Shown one piece after another: positions 28,151 through 37,826 of a stretch of 64,000 nt of DNA. The notes beneath the pieces were generated by a model, which saw nothing but the letters and a program-made list of their open reading frames with translations, did not search any database and was not told the DNA's origin. Origin of the DNA: Silicimonas sp. (lineage in GTDB: Bacteria > Pseudomonadota > Alphaproteobacteria > Rhodobacterales > Rhodobacteraceae). Position 1 is the first letter of the stretch. Every line of letters starts with the position of its first letter. Position numbers and translations under genes: made by a program. Where the stretch lies: contig JAJDVJ010000012.1 in NCBI GenBank assembly GCA_022826205.1, forward strand, positions 25,007 through 89,006, read 5' to 3'.

Positions 28151-29152
28151 TCAGATCGCCTCCAGTGCGTCCACTAGGCGGCCGGCCCCGTGCCGGAAAG
28201 GATCTACCGTCGGCAGACCCATCCGTTCCTCGATCTCCTCGCAAGAGCGCACGGCCTCATCATCGTCCAGCGCGCTCGTATTCACCGAAACCCCGCAGAT
28301 CCTGACGTCCGGGTTGGCGACCCGCGCAACGGGAAGCGCCACGTCGCGAAGTTCTTCGAGCGTTGGCAGTCCGTAATGCGGCAAGCCCCGCATATGTGTT
28401 CGGGTCGGCTCATGGGCCAGAATGATGGCATCCGGCTGCCCACCATGAATCAGCGCCATGGTGACGCCGGAATAGGAAACGTGGAATAGGCTGCCCTGCC
28501 CCTCTATGTGATCCCAGTGGTCGGAATCGTTGTCTGGCGTCAGGCATTCGATCGCACCCGCCATGAAGTCAGCGACAACGGCATCGAGAGGCACGCCGCT
28601 ACCCGTGATCAGGATTCCTGTCTGGCCAGTTGGCCGAAAGGTCGACTTCTTTCTTCTCGTCCTCATTTCACGGTCCATGGCGAGGCCCGTGTACATCTTG
28701 CCAATCGAGCAGTCCGTTCCGATCGCCAGGCAGCGCTTGCCCGCGCGCTTCTTTCCGTTCGCAATTGGATAGGCAACGGTCGGAACCCGCACGTCGTGGA
28801 GAGTTCGATCGTTCCGCTGCGCAGTCTTCCTCAGGACGTCCTGATCGCGCAGCAGGCTGTGCTGGCCGTTTGCCAGGTCGAAACCGATTTCCAGAGCATC
28901 CTTCAGAACGTCGAGCCAGGACTCCGGGATGACCCCGCCCCGGTTCGCCACGCCGACAACCAATGTGCGTGCACCCTTTTCCCAAGCGTCGTTCAAGCCC
29001 AGATCGGCCACACCGGCATCGGCCTTGCAGCCGTCCAGCCGCAACTGTCCGATGACATTCTCAGGCCGCCAGTCGGCTATGCCCTGTGCGACCTTTGCGG
29101 CAAGCTGGTCAGGCGCATCGCCAAGAAAAAGCAGATATGGCTTGCGAATCAT
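28151..29152 (-). CDS. dgcN: D-glutamate N-acetyltransferase (DUF1611)
   Basis: 333 residues. N-terminal Rossmann-like DUF1611_N (ARTLVVGVANRGGVIPESWL) and C-terminal P-loop domain with AIGTDCSIGKMYTGLAM, GQTGILITGSGVPLDAVVAD and HVSYSGVTMALIHGGQPDAI. DUF1611 was assigned as DgcN, which acetylates D-glutamate so DgcA can racemise it. First gene of the minus-strand unit dgcN-dgcA-transaminase; 29153-29367 serves as its promoter region and that of mcl1 in the other direction. Confidence 0.85.
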   Translation of the reverse strand: MIRKPYLLFLGDAPDQLAAKVAQGIADWRPENVIGQLRLDGCKADAGVADLGLNDAWEKGARTLVVGVANRGGVIPESWLDVLKDALEIGFDLANGQHSLLRDQDVLRKTAQRNDRTLHDVRVPTVAYPIANGKKRAGKRCLAIGTDCSIGKMYTGLAMDREMRTRRKKSTFRPTGQTGILITGSGVPLDAVVADFMAGAIECLTPDNDSDHWDHIEGQGSLFHVSYSGVTMALIHGGQPDAIILAHEPTRTHMRGLPHYGLPTLEELRDVALPVARVANPDVRICGVSVNTSALDDDEAVRSCEEIEERMGLPTVDPFRHGAGRLVDALEAI

Positions 29153-29367
29153 GGCATCCTCCCATGTCTCGCGATTCTAGGCGTCCGCCGAGGAAATTCA
29201 TGCCATTTGCAGCAATTTTTTTTGAGTTTTGCGAATCTTCTTCTTCTTGTAGGCGAATATTTCGAAGAAAATTGCTCAACCGGAATGCCGCGGCGCAACA
29301 GGATTGCATGCTGCAGCGCAACATATTATTCAGTTTGCGGTAGAACCAAGGGAAAGGTGCGCCGTCC

Positions 29368-30324
29368 ATGAGTTTCCGCACGCAGCCCCCCGCCCCGGGC
29401 CGCCCGAACCGATGCCAGCTCTTCGGGCCCGGTTCACGGCCAGCAATATTCGAGAAGATGGCGGCATCCGAGGCGGACGTGATCAACCTCGATCTCGAAG
29501 ATTCGGTGGCGCCCAACGACAAGGCCGAAGCGCGGAAGAACGTCATCGCGGCGATTGGCGATGTGGAATGGGGCAAGAAGACCCTTTCAGTCCGCATCAA
29601 CGCCCTGGACACGCATTTCTGGTACCGGGACGTGATCGATCTCCTCGAAAACTGCTCCGAACGCCTGGACCAGATCATGATTCCGAAAGTAGGATGCGCG
29701 GCCGATGTCTATGCAATCGATGCGGTTGTGTCCGCCGTGGAATCAGCCATGGGAAGAACCAGACGCATCGACCTGGAAGTAATCATCGAGACCGCTGCCG
29801 GCATTGCCCACGTGGAGGAGATCGCAGCGAGTTCCCCACGTCTCAAGGCCATGAGTCTGGGCGCCGCGGACTTCGCGGCCTCAATGGGCATGCAGACGAC
29901 CGGAATCGGCGGCACCCAGGAAAACTACTACATGACGCGGGAAGGCGACAAATACTGGTCCGACCCCTGGCACTGGGCTCAGGCCGCGATCGTGGCCGCC
30001 TGCCGAACCCACGGCGTACTTCCGGTCGACGGGCCCTTTGGGGACTTTTCCGACGACGCTGGCTTCCGTGCGCAGGCATTGCGTTCAGCAACGCTTGGAA
30101 TGGTTGGCAAGTGGGCAATCCACCCAAGGCAGGTCGCACTCGCCAACGAAGTGTTCACGCCGTCGGAGGACGCGATCACCGAAGCCAGGGAAATCCTTGC
30201 CGCGATGGAAGAAGCGCAACGTTCCGGATCCGGTGCCGCTACCTACAAGGGAAGGCTCGTTGACATCGCAAGCGTCCGACAGGCCGAAGTCATCGTGCGA
30301 CAGGCCGAACTGATCAACACCTGA
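29368..30324 (+). CDS. mcl1: L-malyl-CoA / beta-methylmalyl-CoA lyase
   Basis: 318 residues, the exact length of the Rhodobacter enzyme. Key residues fall where expected: Arg76 in SVRINAL, Glu141 in VIIETAAGI and Asp168 in LGAADFAASM; the N-terminal CQLFGPGSRPAIFEKMAASE is highly characteristic. In the ethylmalonyl-CoA pathway it cleaves beta-methylmalyl-CoA to glyoxylate and propionyl-CoA and condenses acetyl-CoA with glyoxylate. Its presence suggests glyoxylate-bypass-independent acetate assimilation. It is divergent from dgcN. An inverted repeat TTGC-N10-GCAA at 29304-29321 lies in the promoter region. Confidence 0.95.
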   Translation: MSFRTQPPAPGRPNRCQLFGPGSRPAIFEKMAASEADVINLDLEDSVAPNDKAEARKNVIAAIGDVEWGKKTLSVRINALDTHFWYRDVIDLLENCSERLDQIMIPKVGCAADVYAIDAVVSAVESAMGRTRRIDLEVIIETAAGIAHVEEIAASSPRLKAMSLGAADFAASMGMQTTGIGGTQENYYMTREGDKYWSDPWHWAQAAIVAACRTHGVLPVDGPFGDFSDDAGFRAQALRSATLGMVGKWAIHPRQVALANEVFTPSEDAITEAREILAAMEEAQRSGSGAATYKGRLVDIASVRQAEVIVRQAELINT

Positions 30325-30598
30325 TTCGCCGACCGCACGCTACGGCGGCGCGTTATCCGTTTCCGGCCGGAATGCGATAAAGCATGCGCACATCCGACGC
30401 GAGAGTCGTCGCTGCGACGACGGGACGTCACGCGAATGTTGGGCATGCCTGGCTTCTCGTCGCGCTCACCTGGCGGAAGTGGACGATGAGCGCACTGTCC
30501 GATCGACGCAAGAGCGGCTGCAGGACGCTGCAGCTGTGGTCGACTGGTTCGACACTGCCGGAACCGGCATGTCCACCGGCAGCTGTCATGCACGGTGG

Positions 30599-31030
30599 CT
30601 AATGGATGGGCTGGCCGACAAGCGCCGCGACGATCGCGGGTCCGAATGTGCTCCAAAACATGATGAGACCGGCAGCGATGCCAAAAGAGACTGCCAGCTC
30701 AAGAAGGAACTGAATCGGAACCAACGCGATCGGGGTGTCCTGCCATTCGAGGCGACCCGCCGTTTCGGTTCTTGAATTGGCGAACGCTGCACCTTGCCGT
30801 TCATGGCGTTCGGCTGTCACCCTGTTCCGGGTGGCAATGCGTTCGACCTGGTCGGCTCGGAACGCGGCCAGGTCATCGCGAAGCTTGCCGAACGAGCCAT
30901 CGTGCTTGTCTTCAGCAACCGTCACGCCGGCGCAAAGCGCAATTTTTGGAAATTCCTGGAGATCGTGACGGGTCGCGTTGTCAGCGAGGGGGTCCTCCAC
31001 CCCGTCGGAGAGTCGTCCGAAGTCCTGCAT
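30599..31030 (-). CDS. small membrane protein, paralogue of the next gene
   Basis: 143 residues, no recognised family. A charged helical part contains FGKLRDDLAAFRADQVERI and the C-terminal ~45 residues are hydrophobic (PIQFLLELAVSFGIAAGLIM, then FWSTFGPAIVAALVG), so it is anchored near the C-terminus. ATG 31030 is preceded by GAGGCAGG. The central motif is shared almost residue for residue with the protein at 31205-31537, and both carry a W-S-x-F-G after the membrane helix, so they are tandem paralogues. 30325-30598 upstream of mcl1's end holds no gene I can see. Confidence 0.6.
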   Translation of the reverse strand: MQDFGRLSDGVEDPLADNATRHDLQEFPKIALCAGVTVAEDKHDGSFGKLRDDLAAFRADQVERIATRNRVTAERHERQGAAFANSRTETAGRLEWQDTPIALVPIQFLLELAVSFGIAAGLIMFWSTFGPAIVAALVGQPIH

Positions 31031-31204
31031 CTGCCTGCCTCATGCCTGCCCCCAGGCAATCTTTTCCCGACAGATAATCACGCAACCACGGGGAAGCCAA
31101 GAAGAATTTTCTCAAATGCGATTGCCCCGCGCCAATGAGTCACGGTCGGTCGCGTTGGTGCAGATTCCGTCCGTGTCCCTGGCCATTTCCCTGTCTGGGT
31201 GCTC

Positions 31205-31537
31205 CTATCCCGCTTCGGAATGCGGGGCTGGTGCGACCGTCCGGACGGTGTCGGCGGCAGGCTCCGTGATGGTCGTCAGTCCGAACATGCTCCAAAGCGC
31301 GAAGAGCAGGATCAGGACAGCCGAAAGGAAAATGGCCATCCGCATCCGGATCTTGGAGATCTTCATTTCCTGCAAAGTGTTTGCGGCATTTCCGCTTTCG
31401 ATACGTTCGACGACATCAGCGCGGAACGCTGCCATGTCGTCACCCAGCTGGCCGAACACGCTGACGTGCCGGCTTTCGGGGCGCGCCAGGTCCGCCGCTG
31501 TCGAATCTGCAATCGGCTTCGTGTCATCCGACGGCAT
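31205..31537 (-). CDS. small single-helix membrane protein, paralogue of the neighbour
   Basis: 110 residues from ATG 31537, which has GGAG six bases upstream; an ATG at 31570 is also in frame but its site is too close. Order: polar N-terminus, FGQLGDDMAAFRADVVERIE, basic stretch KISKIRMRM, one membrane helix (AIFLSAVLILLFALWSMFG) and a short tail. Likely N-in topology from the basic residues. No family recognised. Its neighbour at 30599 shares FG-x-L-x-DD-x-AAFRAD-x-VERI. Confidence 0.6.
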   Translation of the reverse strand: MPSDDTKPIADSTAADLARPESRHVSVFGQLGDDMAAFRADVVERIESGNAANTLQEMKISKIRMRMAIFLSAVLILLFALWSMFGLTTITEPAADTVRTVAPAPHSEAG

Positions 31538-31570
31538 CACCGTCTCCGTTCCCGCCTGTTCCGCCTCCAT

Positions 31571-31927
31571 CTACTCCGGCCAGGGGTCCGGCGTAAAGGC
31601 CGCCAATTGCGGCATAACGAAGCTTCAGTTCAAATGAGACATCGGCCACCCATCAGCGAGTGGCATACGTCGAGACAAGCGCTCGAAGTCAGCCTTTGCC
31701 GGCGCTCCTGGCGTGCCCCCTTGCAAAACTCCCGTCCCCGGGTCTCGCGCAGTGCACGTCCAACTGCACGCCTCGCTTTGAATGCAACGGGGCCTGGCGC
31801 AATGCGGACGGAAAGGACGTTTGACGATTCCCGATCAGCAATGCGCGTTCGACTCGCGACCCAACGAGGTGCACATCCAAATCGGCACATGCACCGGCTC
31901 GTTGGAGCCGGCGCATAATCAAATAGG
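31571..31927. other. gene-free stretch with a stem-loop after coxM
   Basis: 357 bases with no convincing ORF. At 31894-31911 CCGGCTC and GAGCCGG pair around a GTTG loop, 17 bases past the coxM stop on the minus strand. No T-run follows, so it may be a weak terminator or an RNA 3'-end stabiliser. Confidence 0.5.
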
Positions 31928-32725
31928 TCAGTTGGCGGCGGCGACCGCGCGCCTGGCCATGACGGAAACCAGATTGGCGCGATAAACGCCATCGCCATGG
32001 ATATCGGACAACATTTCTTCCGCCCTCACCGAAAGGCCGTCCAGCGCTTCTGCGGAGAACTCGCCGTCAAGCGCGGCCTCGAAGTCCCCCGCCCGGAATG
32101 CGCCGTCCGCACCAGCCCCGGTGACCCCGACGCGGACCCCGCCATCACCTTTCGCAACGAAAACGCCGCACATCGCGTAACGCGATGCAGGGTTCGGAAA
32201 CTTGGCATAGGCGCCTGCAGCCGGTGCCGTGAAGCCAATCGACGTGATGAGTTCGTCGTCGTAGAGTGCGGTCTCGAAGAGACCGACAAAGAAATCATCT
32301 GCCGCAATCTCACGGCTGACAGTCTTGATCGTGGCCCCCAGGGCAAGCATCGCTGCCGGATAGTCCGCCGCCGGATCATTGTTGGCAATCGAGCCCCCGA
32401 TCGTGCCACGATGGCGAACCGCCGGGTCACCTATATTCGCGGCCATGTCACAAATTGATGGGCAGACATTGCGCAACTCGCCGTTTGCCGCGACTTCCGC
32501 ATGCGTCGTCGCGGCTCCAATCGTCACCTCTCGCCCCGACACATTGATCCCGCGCAATTCAGCAGCACCTGACACGTCAACGAGGTCCGACGGCGCGGCA
32601 AGGCGCGTCTTCATGGCTGGAATAAGGGTCTGGCCGCCCGCCAGGAACTTCCCGTCCTCCGTTCCGGAAAGGAGTCTGGCGGCTTCCGAAGCGTTGGACG
32701 CCTTGTGGTAGTTCAATGAATGCAT
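31928..32725 (-). CDS. coxM: molybdenum hydroxylase FAD subunit (CoxM-like)
   Basis: 265 residues. FAD-binding loops AGGQTLIPAMK and TIGGSIANNDPAADYPAAM are intact. It carries electrons from the iron-sulphur subunit to the quinone or other acceptor. Third gene of the coxS-coxL-coxM order; 11 bases after coxL. Because the large subunit is form II, the symbol shows family membership, not proven CO oxidation. Confidence 0.9.
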   Translation of the reverse strand: MHSLNYHKASNASEAARLLSGTEDGKFLAGGQTLIPAMKTRLAAPSDLVDVSGAAELRGINVSGREVTIGAATTHAEVAANGELRNVCPSICDMAANIGDPAVRHRGTIGGSIANNDPAADYPAAMLALGATIKTVSREIAADDFFVGLFETALYDDELITSIGFTAPAAGAYAKFPNPASRYAMCGVFVAKGDGGVRVGVTGAGADGAFRAGDFEAALDGEFSAEALDGLSVRAEEMLSDIHGDGVYRANLVSVMARRAVAAAN

Positions 32726-32736
32726 CGCCTTTCTCC

Positions 32737-35097
32737 CTATTCCGCGGCCATTCCGGTGCCGGAAGCCTGGATTGCAGCCCAGACCTTCGCGGACGTTGCC
32801 GGCATGCTGATGTCGTTGTTGCCGATGGCGTCAGAGATCGCGTTGATGACGGCTGGCGGCGAGCCGATGGCGCCGGCTTCCCCACAGCCCTTGATGCCGA
32901 GGGGATTCGTCGCGCACCGAGTGTTATGATGCTCGACCACGAAGCTCGGCACGTCTTCGGCCCGCGGCATCGTGTAGTCCATGTAGGACCCCGACACCGG
33001 CTGGCCGCTCTCGTCATACACCATCTCTTCCAGCAAGGCCTGCCCGACGCCTTGGGCAATGCCGCCATGAACCTGGCCTTCGACAATCATCGGATTGATG
33101 ATCACCCCGAAGTCGTCCGAGGCCACGAACTTGACAACGTCGGTCTTTCCGGTGCCTGGATCGATCTCGACTTCGGCAATGAAGCAGCCCATCGGGAAGG
33201 TGAAGTTCTCGGGGTCGTAGAACGCCCCCTCCTTCAGGCCAGGCTCCATGTCGGCGGGCAGGTTATGCGCGGTGTAGGCCGCAAGCCCTACCTCGTGCCA
33301 ACCGAGCGCCTTGTTGGTGCCCGGCACCTTGACCTGGCTGTCTTCCAAAACAAGTTCATCCGGATTGCACTCCAGCAGATGCGCCGCGATCTTCCGCACC
33401 TTAACCTCGACCTTGTCGCATGCCTTTACGATCGCCGAGATGCCGACGGGACCCGAGCGCGAACCGTAGGTGCCCATTCCGAACTGCACTTTGTCCGTGT
33501 CGCCATGGACGATCTGGATGCTGTCGAGCGGCACGCCGAAACGCTCCGCCACGACCTGCGCAAAGGTCGTTTCGTGCCCCTGCCCGTGGCTGTGCGAGCC
33601 AGTCAGCACCTCGATCGTTCCGACCGGATTCACGCGCACTTCGGCCGATTCCCAGAGACCGACGCCGGCCCCGAGCGAGCCAACCGCAGCCGACGGCGCT
33701 ATTCCGCACGCCTCGATGTAGCAGGCCATGCCGATGCCGCGAAGCCTGCCACGATTGGCGGCCTCTGCCTTCCGCGCCGCGAAGCCGGCCCAGTCGGCAG
33801 CCTCCATGGCCTGGTTCATGTTGCCTTCGAAATCTCCCGAGTCGTAGTTCATTATGACCTGGGTCTGGTACGGGAACTCCTTGACGAAGTTTACGCGCCG
33901 CAGTTCCGCCGGATCCTTTCCCATCTCGCGCGCGGCCGTTTCCATCAGACGCTCAACGACGAATGACGCTTCCGGCCGCCCTGCGCCGCGATAGGCGTCC
34001 ACGGGCACGGTGTTCGTGTAGCATGCCAGGACTTCGCAATGGATCGCCGGGATGTCGTAGGTTCCCGAAAGCAGCGTCGCGTAGAGATACGTCGGCACGG
34101 CGCTCGAAAAGAGCGACATGTAGGCACCGAAGTTCGCCTTGGTCGAGACCTTGAAGCCCACGATCCTGCCATCGGCATCGAAGCCCATCCGCGCCTCGGT
34201 GACATGATCGCGCCCGTGGGCATCGGTCAGGAAGGACTCCGTCCTCTCCGCCGTCCACTTGACGGAGCGCCTGGTCTTCATGGAGGCCCAAAGGCAGACA
34301 ATCTCTTCCGGGTAGATGTATATCTTCGACCCGAACCCACCGCCCACATCAGGGGCGATCACGCGAAGCTTGTGCTCAGGCGCGACCTGATAGAAGGCGC
34401 TCAGCACCAGCCGCGCCACGTGGGGGTTCTGGCTGGTCGAATACAGGGTATAATGGTCTTCCGCGTCGTCGTAGGTCGCAACCGCAGACCGGGGCTCCAT
34501 CGCGTTCGGGGCGAGCCGGTTGTTGGTTATGTCCATTTCCGTGACATGAGCCGCGCTCGCCAGGGCTGCCTCCGTTGCGTCGCCGTCGCCGAGTTCCCAG
34601 TCGTAGATTACGTTGCCGGGCGCATTTTCGTGGATATCCGGAGCACCATCTGCGAGGGCGGCCACGATGCTCGCCGCCACGGGAAGTTCGCTGTAGCTCA
34701 CGTCGACCGCCTCGGCTGCCGCCTGAGCCTCATCCTTGCTCTCCGCGATGACGACGGCAACTGCATCGCCAACATACCGCACCTTCTCGGTAGCCAGGGC
34801 AGACCATGCGCCCATGTTCATCGGGCTTCCGTCCTTCGACGAGATGGCCCAGCCACAGATCAGGTTGCCGATGCCGTCACCGGTCAGTTGCGCGCCGGTC
34901 AGAACGGCAATGACACCGCTCATCCCCTCGGCCGCGGACGCGTCGATTCCCTGGATCTCTGCATGTGCGTGCGACGACCGGACGAACGCCGCGTACGCCT
35001 GGTTCTCCATCCTGATGTCGTCGGTATACTTGCCCTTGCCGGTAATGAAGCGCTTGTCCTCCTTGCGCTTGACCGATGCGCCGATTCCTTCGCTCAT
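32737..35097 (-). CDS. coxL: molybdenum hydroxylase large subunit, CO dehydrogenase form II type
   Basis: 786 residues. The active-site loop reads AYRGAGR at about 368-374, the form II signature, not AYxCSFR of proven form I CO dehydrogenases, so the copper-binding cysteine is missing. The molybdopterin segments GGGFGSKIYIYPEE, GQGHETTFAQV, YGSRSGPVGISAI and KGCGEAGAIGSPPAV (near the C-terminus) are present. The substrate is uncertain. Companion genes coxS (12 bases upstream) and coxM complete the three-subunit enzyme; no Mo-insertion (coxD/E/F-like) gene is seen nearby. Confidence 0.92.
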   Translation of the reverse strand: MSEGIGASVKRKEDKRFITGKGKYTDDIRMENQAYAAFVRSSHAHAEIQGIDASAAEGMSGVIAVLTGAQLTGDGIGNLICGWAISSKDGSPMNMGAWSALATEKVRYVGDAVAVVIAESKDEAQAAAEAVDVSYSELPVAASIVAALADGAPDIHENAPGNVIYDWELGDGDATEAALASAAHVTEMDITNNRLAPNAMEPRSAVATYDDAEDHYTLYSTSQNPHVARLVLSAFYQVAPEHKLRVIAPDVGGGFGSKIYIYPEEIVCLWASMKTRRSVKWTAERTESFLTDAHGRDHVTEARMGFDADGRIVGFKVSTKANFGAYMSLFSSAVPTYLYATLLSGTYDIPAIHCEVLACYTNTVPVDAYRGAGRPEASFVVERLMETAAREMGKDPAELRRVNFVKEFPYQTQVIMNYDSGDFEGNMNQAMEAADWAGFAARKAEAANRGRLRGIGMACYIEACGIAPSAAVGSLGAGVGLWESAEVRVNPVGTIEVLTGSHSHGQGHETTFAQVVAERFGVPLDSIQIVHGDTDKVQFGMGTYGSRSGPVGISAIVKACDKVEVKVRKIAAHLLECNPDELVLEDSQVKVPGTNKALGWHEVGLAAYTAHNLPADMEPGLKEGAFYDPENFTFPMGCFIAEVEIDPGTGKTDVVKFVASDDFGVIINPMIVEGQVHGGIAQGVGQALLEEMVYDESGQPVSGSYMDYTMPRAEDVPSFVVEHHNTRCATNPLGIKGCGEAGAIGSPPAVINAISDAIGNNDISMPATSAKVWAAIQASGTGMAAE

Positions 35098-35109
35098 CTC
35101 TCGCCCTCC

Positions 35110-35580
35110 TCACATCTCGCTGGCGGCTTGCGCAATCGACTTCACGATGTTGTGGTAGCCGGTGCATCGGCAGATATTGCCTTCAAGCTCGTGACGGATC
35201 GCGGTCTCGTCGAGCTCCCTACCTTCAGCCTTGTAACGATTGACCATGTCGATCCCGCTCATGATCATGCCAGGCGTGCAGAAGCCGCACTGAAGCCCGT
35301 GGTTGTCATTGAATGCCCTTTGCATTGGGTGCAGGTCGCCGTTCGCCACGCCTTCAATGGTCGTGACCTCCGCACCTTCGGCCGCGGCGGCCAGCATGGT
35401 GCAGGACTTCACCGCCTTGCCGTCCACGTGAACCACGCAGGTGCCGCACTGGCTCGTGTCGCATCCGACATGCGTGCCGGTCAGGCGCAGGTGCTCGCGA
35501 ATGTAGTCGACAAGGAGAGTTCGGTCCTCGACATCGGCGGATACGGCCTTGCCGTTCACCGTCATGGAGACTGTGCTCAT
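35110..35580 (-). CDS. coxS: molybdenum hydroxylase 2Fe-2S subunit (CoxS-like)
   Basis: 156 residues. Plant-type cluster CDTSQCGTC...C near residues 40-62 and the second cluster domain with CGFCTPGM and [11 protein letters not shown] near 100-145, all eight cysteines present. Passes electrons from Mo to FAD. First gene of the operon; the 173 bases to the divergent antiporter hold the promoters. Confidence 0.94.
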   Translation of the reverse strand: MSTVSMTVNGKAVSADVEDRTLLVDYIREHLRLTGTHVGCDTSQCGTCVVHVDGKAVKSCTMLAAAAEGAEVTTIEGVANGDLHPMQRAFNDNHGLQCGFCTPGMIMSGIDMVNRYKAEGRELDETAIRHELEGNICRCTGYHNIVKSIAQAASEM

Positions 35581-35753
35581 CTTGATCCTCCTAGGAATTC
35601 ACTTTCGGGTCGCCGGGACATGCCTGAACGATAGCAAAGACTGGCATTCAGGGAAGCAAAAAAATTTCGTCCCGGATGCGGAACCCGAAAGATTCTTCCG
35701 ACACCGCAAGCTTTCGCCTTTTCAGCACGCCCGGAACCCTGCAATTAGATTGC

Positions 35754-37607
35754 ATGACCGACATCCTTCTTCTTGCATTCATTTTCCTGATCGCGGGCGT
35801 CGTTTCCGTCCCCATCGCCACGCGACTCGGATTAGGTTCGGTTCTCGGCTACCTCGCCGCGGGCGTCGCGATCAGCCCGGTTCTGGCGCTGCTCGATGTC
35901 GACGTGCATGCAATCCAGCAGGTTGCCGAACTTGGCGTCGTCATGATGCTGTTTCTCATCGGGCTCGAGCTGGAACCGAGGTATCTGTGGCAGATGCGGC
36001 TCAAGGTGCTTGGGCTGGGCGGTGGCCAGATACTGCTGACGACAGCCGTCGTGGCAGGCCTTGCTAACTTGCTGGGCCAACCTTGGAACGTGTCGGTTGC
36101 CATCGGTCTAGTGCTGGCGCTTTCCTCAACTGCGATCACGCTGCAGACTCTGACTGAAAAGGGTCTGCTGAAGAGCCAGGGAGGCGAGTCCGGTTTCTTT
36201 GTCCTTTTGACCCAGGACGTGGCCGTCATCCCGATCCTCGCGGTTGTGCCCTTGCTGGCGATTCCCGAACTGGCGGGTTCCGCGGCAACATCAGGCACCG
36301 AGGGCCACGGCCCGTCCTTGAGCCTCGTGGAGGGAATGAACGGCTGGCAAACAGCCGTCGTAACGCTGAGCGCGATCGGCATCATGATTCTCGGAGGAAA
36401 CTACCTGACACGCCCTGCACTCCGGTTCATCGCTGTCACGGGTCTCCGCGAGATCTTCGTTGCAACCGCCCTTGCCATCGTCGTAACCATCGCGCTCCTG
36501 ATGGTGCTCGTCGGCCTTTCCCCGGCGCTTGGCGCATTCATCGCGGGCGTCGTGCTTGCCAACAGTGAGTACCGACACGAGCTCGAGAGCGACATCGACC
36601 CGTTCCGCGGGCTCCTCCTCGGCCTCTTCTTCATTACGGTCGGGGCCGGCATCAACTTCGCGCTCCTGTGGGATAGCCTTGTGATCACGATCGGCCTGAC
36701 GCTTGGCCTGATCGCGATCAAGGGCGCAATCCTCTTTCTGCTTGGCACGGCATTCGGGCTCAGGGGACCGGACCGCTGGCTTCTTGCAATGGCCCTCGCG
36801 CAGGCCGGTGAATTCGGATTCGTGCTGCTTTCCTTTTCGGTTGCCAACGCAGTTCTGCCGCCCGCCTTCGCCGACCAGTTGCTTCTCGTGATTGCCATGT
36901 CGATGCTGCTGACGCCCTTGCTCTTCATTGTCCATGAGCGGGTGATTATGGACCGCTTCATCAACGAGGAGGCGCCTGACGAGGACGAGATCGAGGAGCC
37001 CGGCGAGGTCATCATCGCCGGTTATGGGCGGATCGGCACCGTTGTTGACCGAATGCTCCTTGCAGCAGGATACAAGACGACCGTCATCGACTACGATTCC
37101 AAGCAGATCGACATGCTGAGAAGGCTCGGGGCGAGCGTGTATTTCGGAGATGCCACGCGTCCAGACCTCCTGAAGGCTGCGGGCATTGAACGGGCAAGGG
37201 TCCTGGTGATCGCGATCGACGACGTGGACAGCGTCACGCAGCTCGCGAAATACGCGGTCCATAGCTTTCCGGATCTTCATGTCATTGCAAGCGCCCGGAA
37301 CCGGCACCACGTGTACGACCTCTGGGCGGTCGGATGCAGGGACATAATCCGCGAAACGTATGACAGTTCACTCAGGGTCGGGCGTTCCGCGTACGAGGCG
37401 CTTGGCATACCTCGCGCAAAATCCAGGAAGATGGTCGAGGCATTCAACGACTTGGATCATCGCGCAATGCTGGAAGTCGCGGATTCCTACGATCCGAGCC
37501 TCCCGCTGGAGAAGAACGACGCCTACGTGGCACGGGTCAAGGAAATGCGTGGCCCATGGCAGCAGGAACTCGGCAACCGGATACGCGAGATCCTGCGGGA
37601 CGGCTAG
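35754..37607 (+). CDS. Kef-type monovalent cation:proton antiporter
   Basis: 617 residues from ATG 35754. The N-terminal ~400 residues form a CPA2 antiporter with repeated helices (GSVLGYLAAGVAISPVLALL; MLFLIGLELEPRYLWQMRLK; GAFIAGVVLANSEYRHELES). The C-terminus has a TrkA-N Rossmann domain: VIIAGYGRIGTVVDRML, then DYDSKQIDMLRRLGASVYFG and DATRPDLLKAAGI. Probably K+ efflux coupled to H+, gated by nucleotide or glutathione-type ligands. Downstream 219 bases (to accA, convergent) hold no gene. Confidence 0.9.
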   Translation: MTDILLLAFIFLIAGVVSVPIATRLGLGSVLGYLAAGVAISPVLALLDVDVHAIQQVAELGVVMMLFLIGLELEPRYLWQMRLKVLGLGGGQILLTTAVVAGLANLLGQPWNVSVAIGLVLALSSTAITLQTLTEKGLLKSQGGESGFFVLLTQDVAVIPILAVVPLLAIPELAGSAATSGTEGHGPSLSLVEGMNGWQTAVVTLSAIGIMILGGNYLTRPALRFIAVTGLREIFVATALAIVVTIALLMVLVGLSPALGAFIAGVVLANSEYRHELESDIDPFRGLLLGLFFITVGAGINFALLWDSLVITIGLTLGLIAIKGAILFLLGTAFGLRGPDRWLLAMALAQAGEFGFVLLSFSVANAVLPPAFADQLLLVIAMSMLLTPLLFIVHERVIMDRFINEEAPDEDEIEEPGEVIIAGYGRIGTVVDRMLLAAGYKTTVIDYDSKQIDMLRRLGASVYFGDATRPDLLKAAGIERARVLVIAIDDVDSVTQLAKYAVHSFPDLHVIASARNRHHVYDLWAVGCRDIIRETYDSSLRVGRSAYEALGIPRAKSRKMVEAFNDLDHRAMLEVADSYDPSLPLEKNDAYVARVKEMRGPWQQELGNRIREILRDG

Positions 37608-37826
37608 GCTGGGCATTGGCGGGCAATCCCGGTGCCGCGGCCAGAACATCGCCTGCATGCTCGGGTTGGCGAAACAGCGAGAGCGCGCCCAACGACCATG
37701 CTCGGGTTCTCGACCGCCATCTGGAAGCTCGCTCAACGCGACCGCATCATCGGCTGAACGCCGGAGCGGTGCGAGCGGAGCCTGCCGCACTTTCCGCCAT
37801 CTTGAGTTTCAGAATGCGGTCACGGC

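Noticed and set aside
29304..29321. TTGC-N10-GCAA inverted repeat before mcl1 as a regulator site
   Set aside because: Only four-base arms; too weak to list as a site without comparison to relatives.
31630..31998. 122-codon minus-strand ORF next to coxM
   Set aside because: Overlaps the real coxM end in another frame; composition random.
34039..35634. 531-codon open frame on the plus strand
   Set aside because: Antisense to coxL and coxS.
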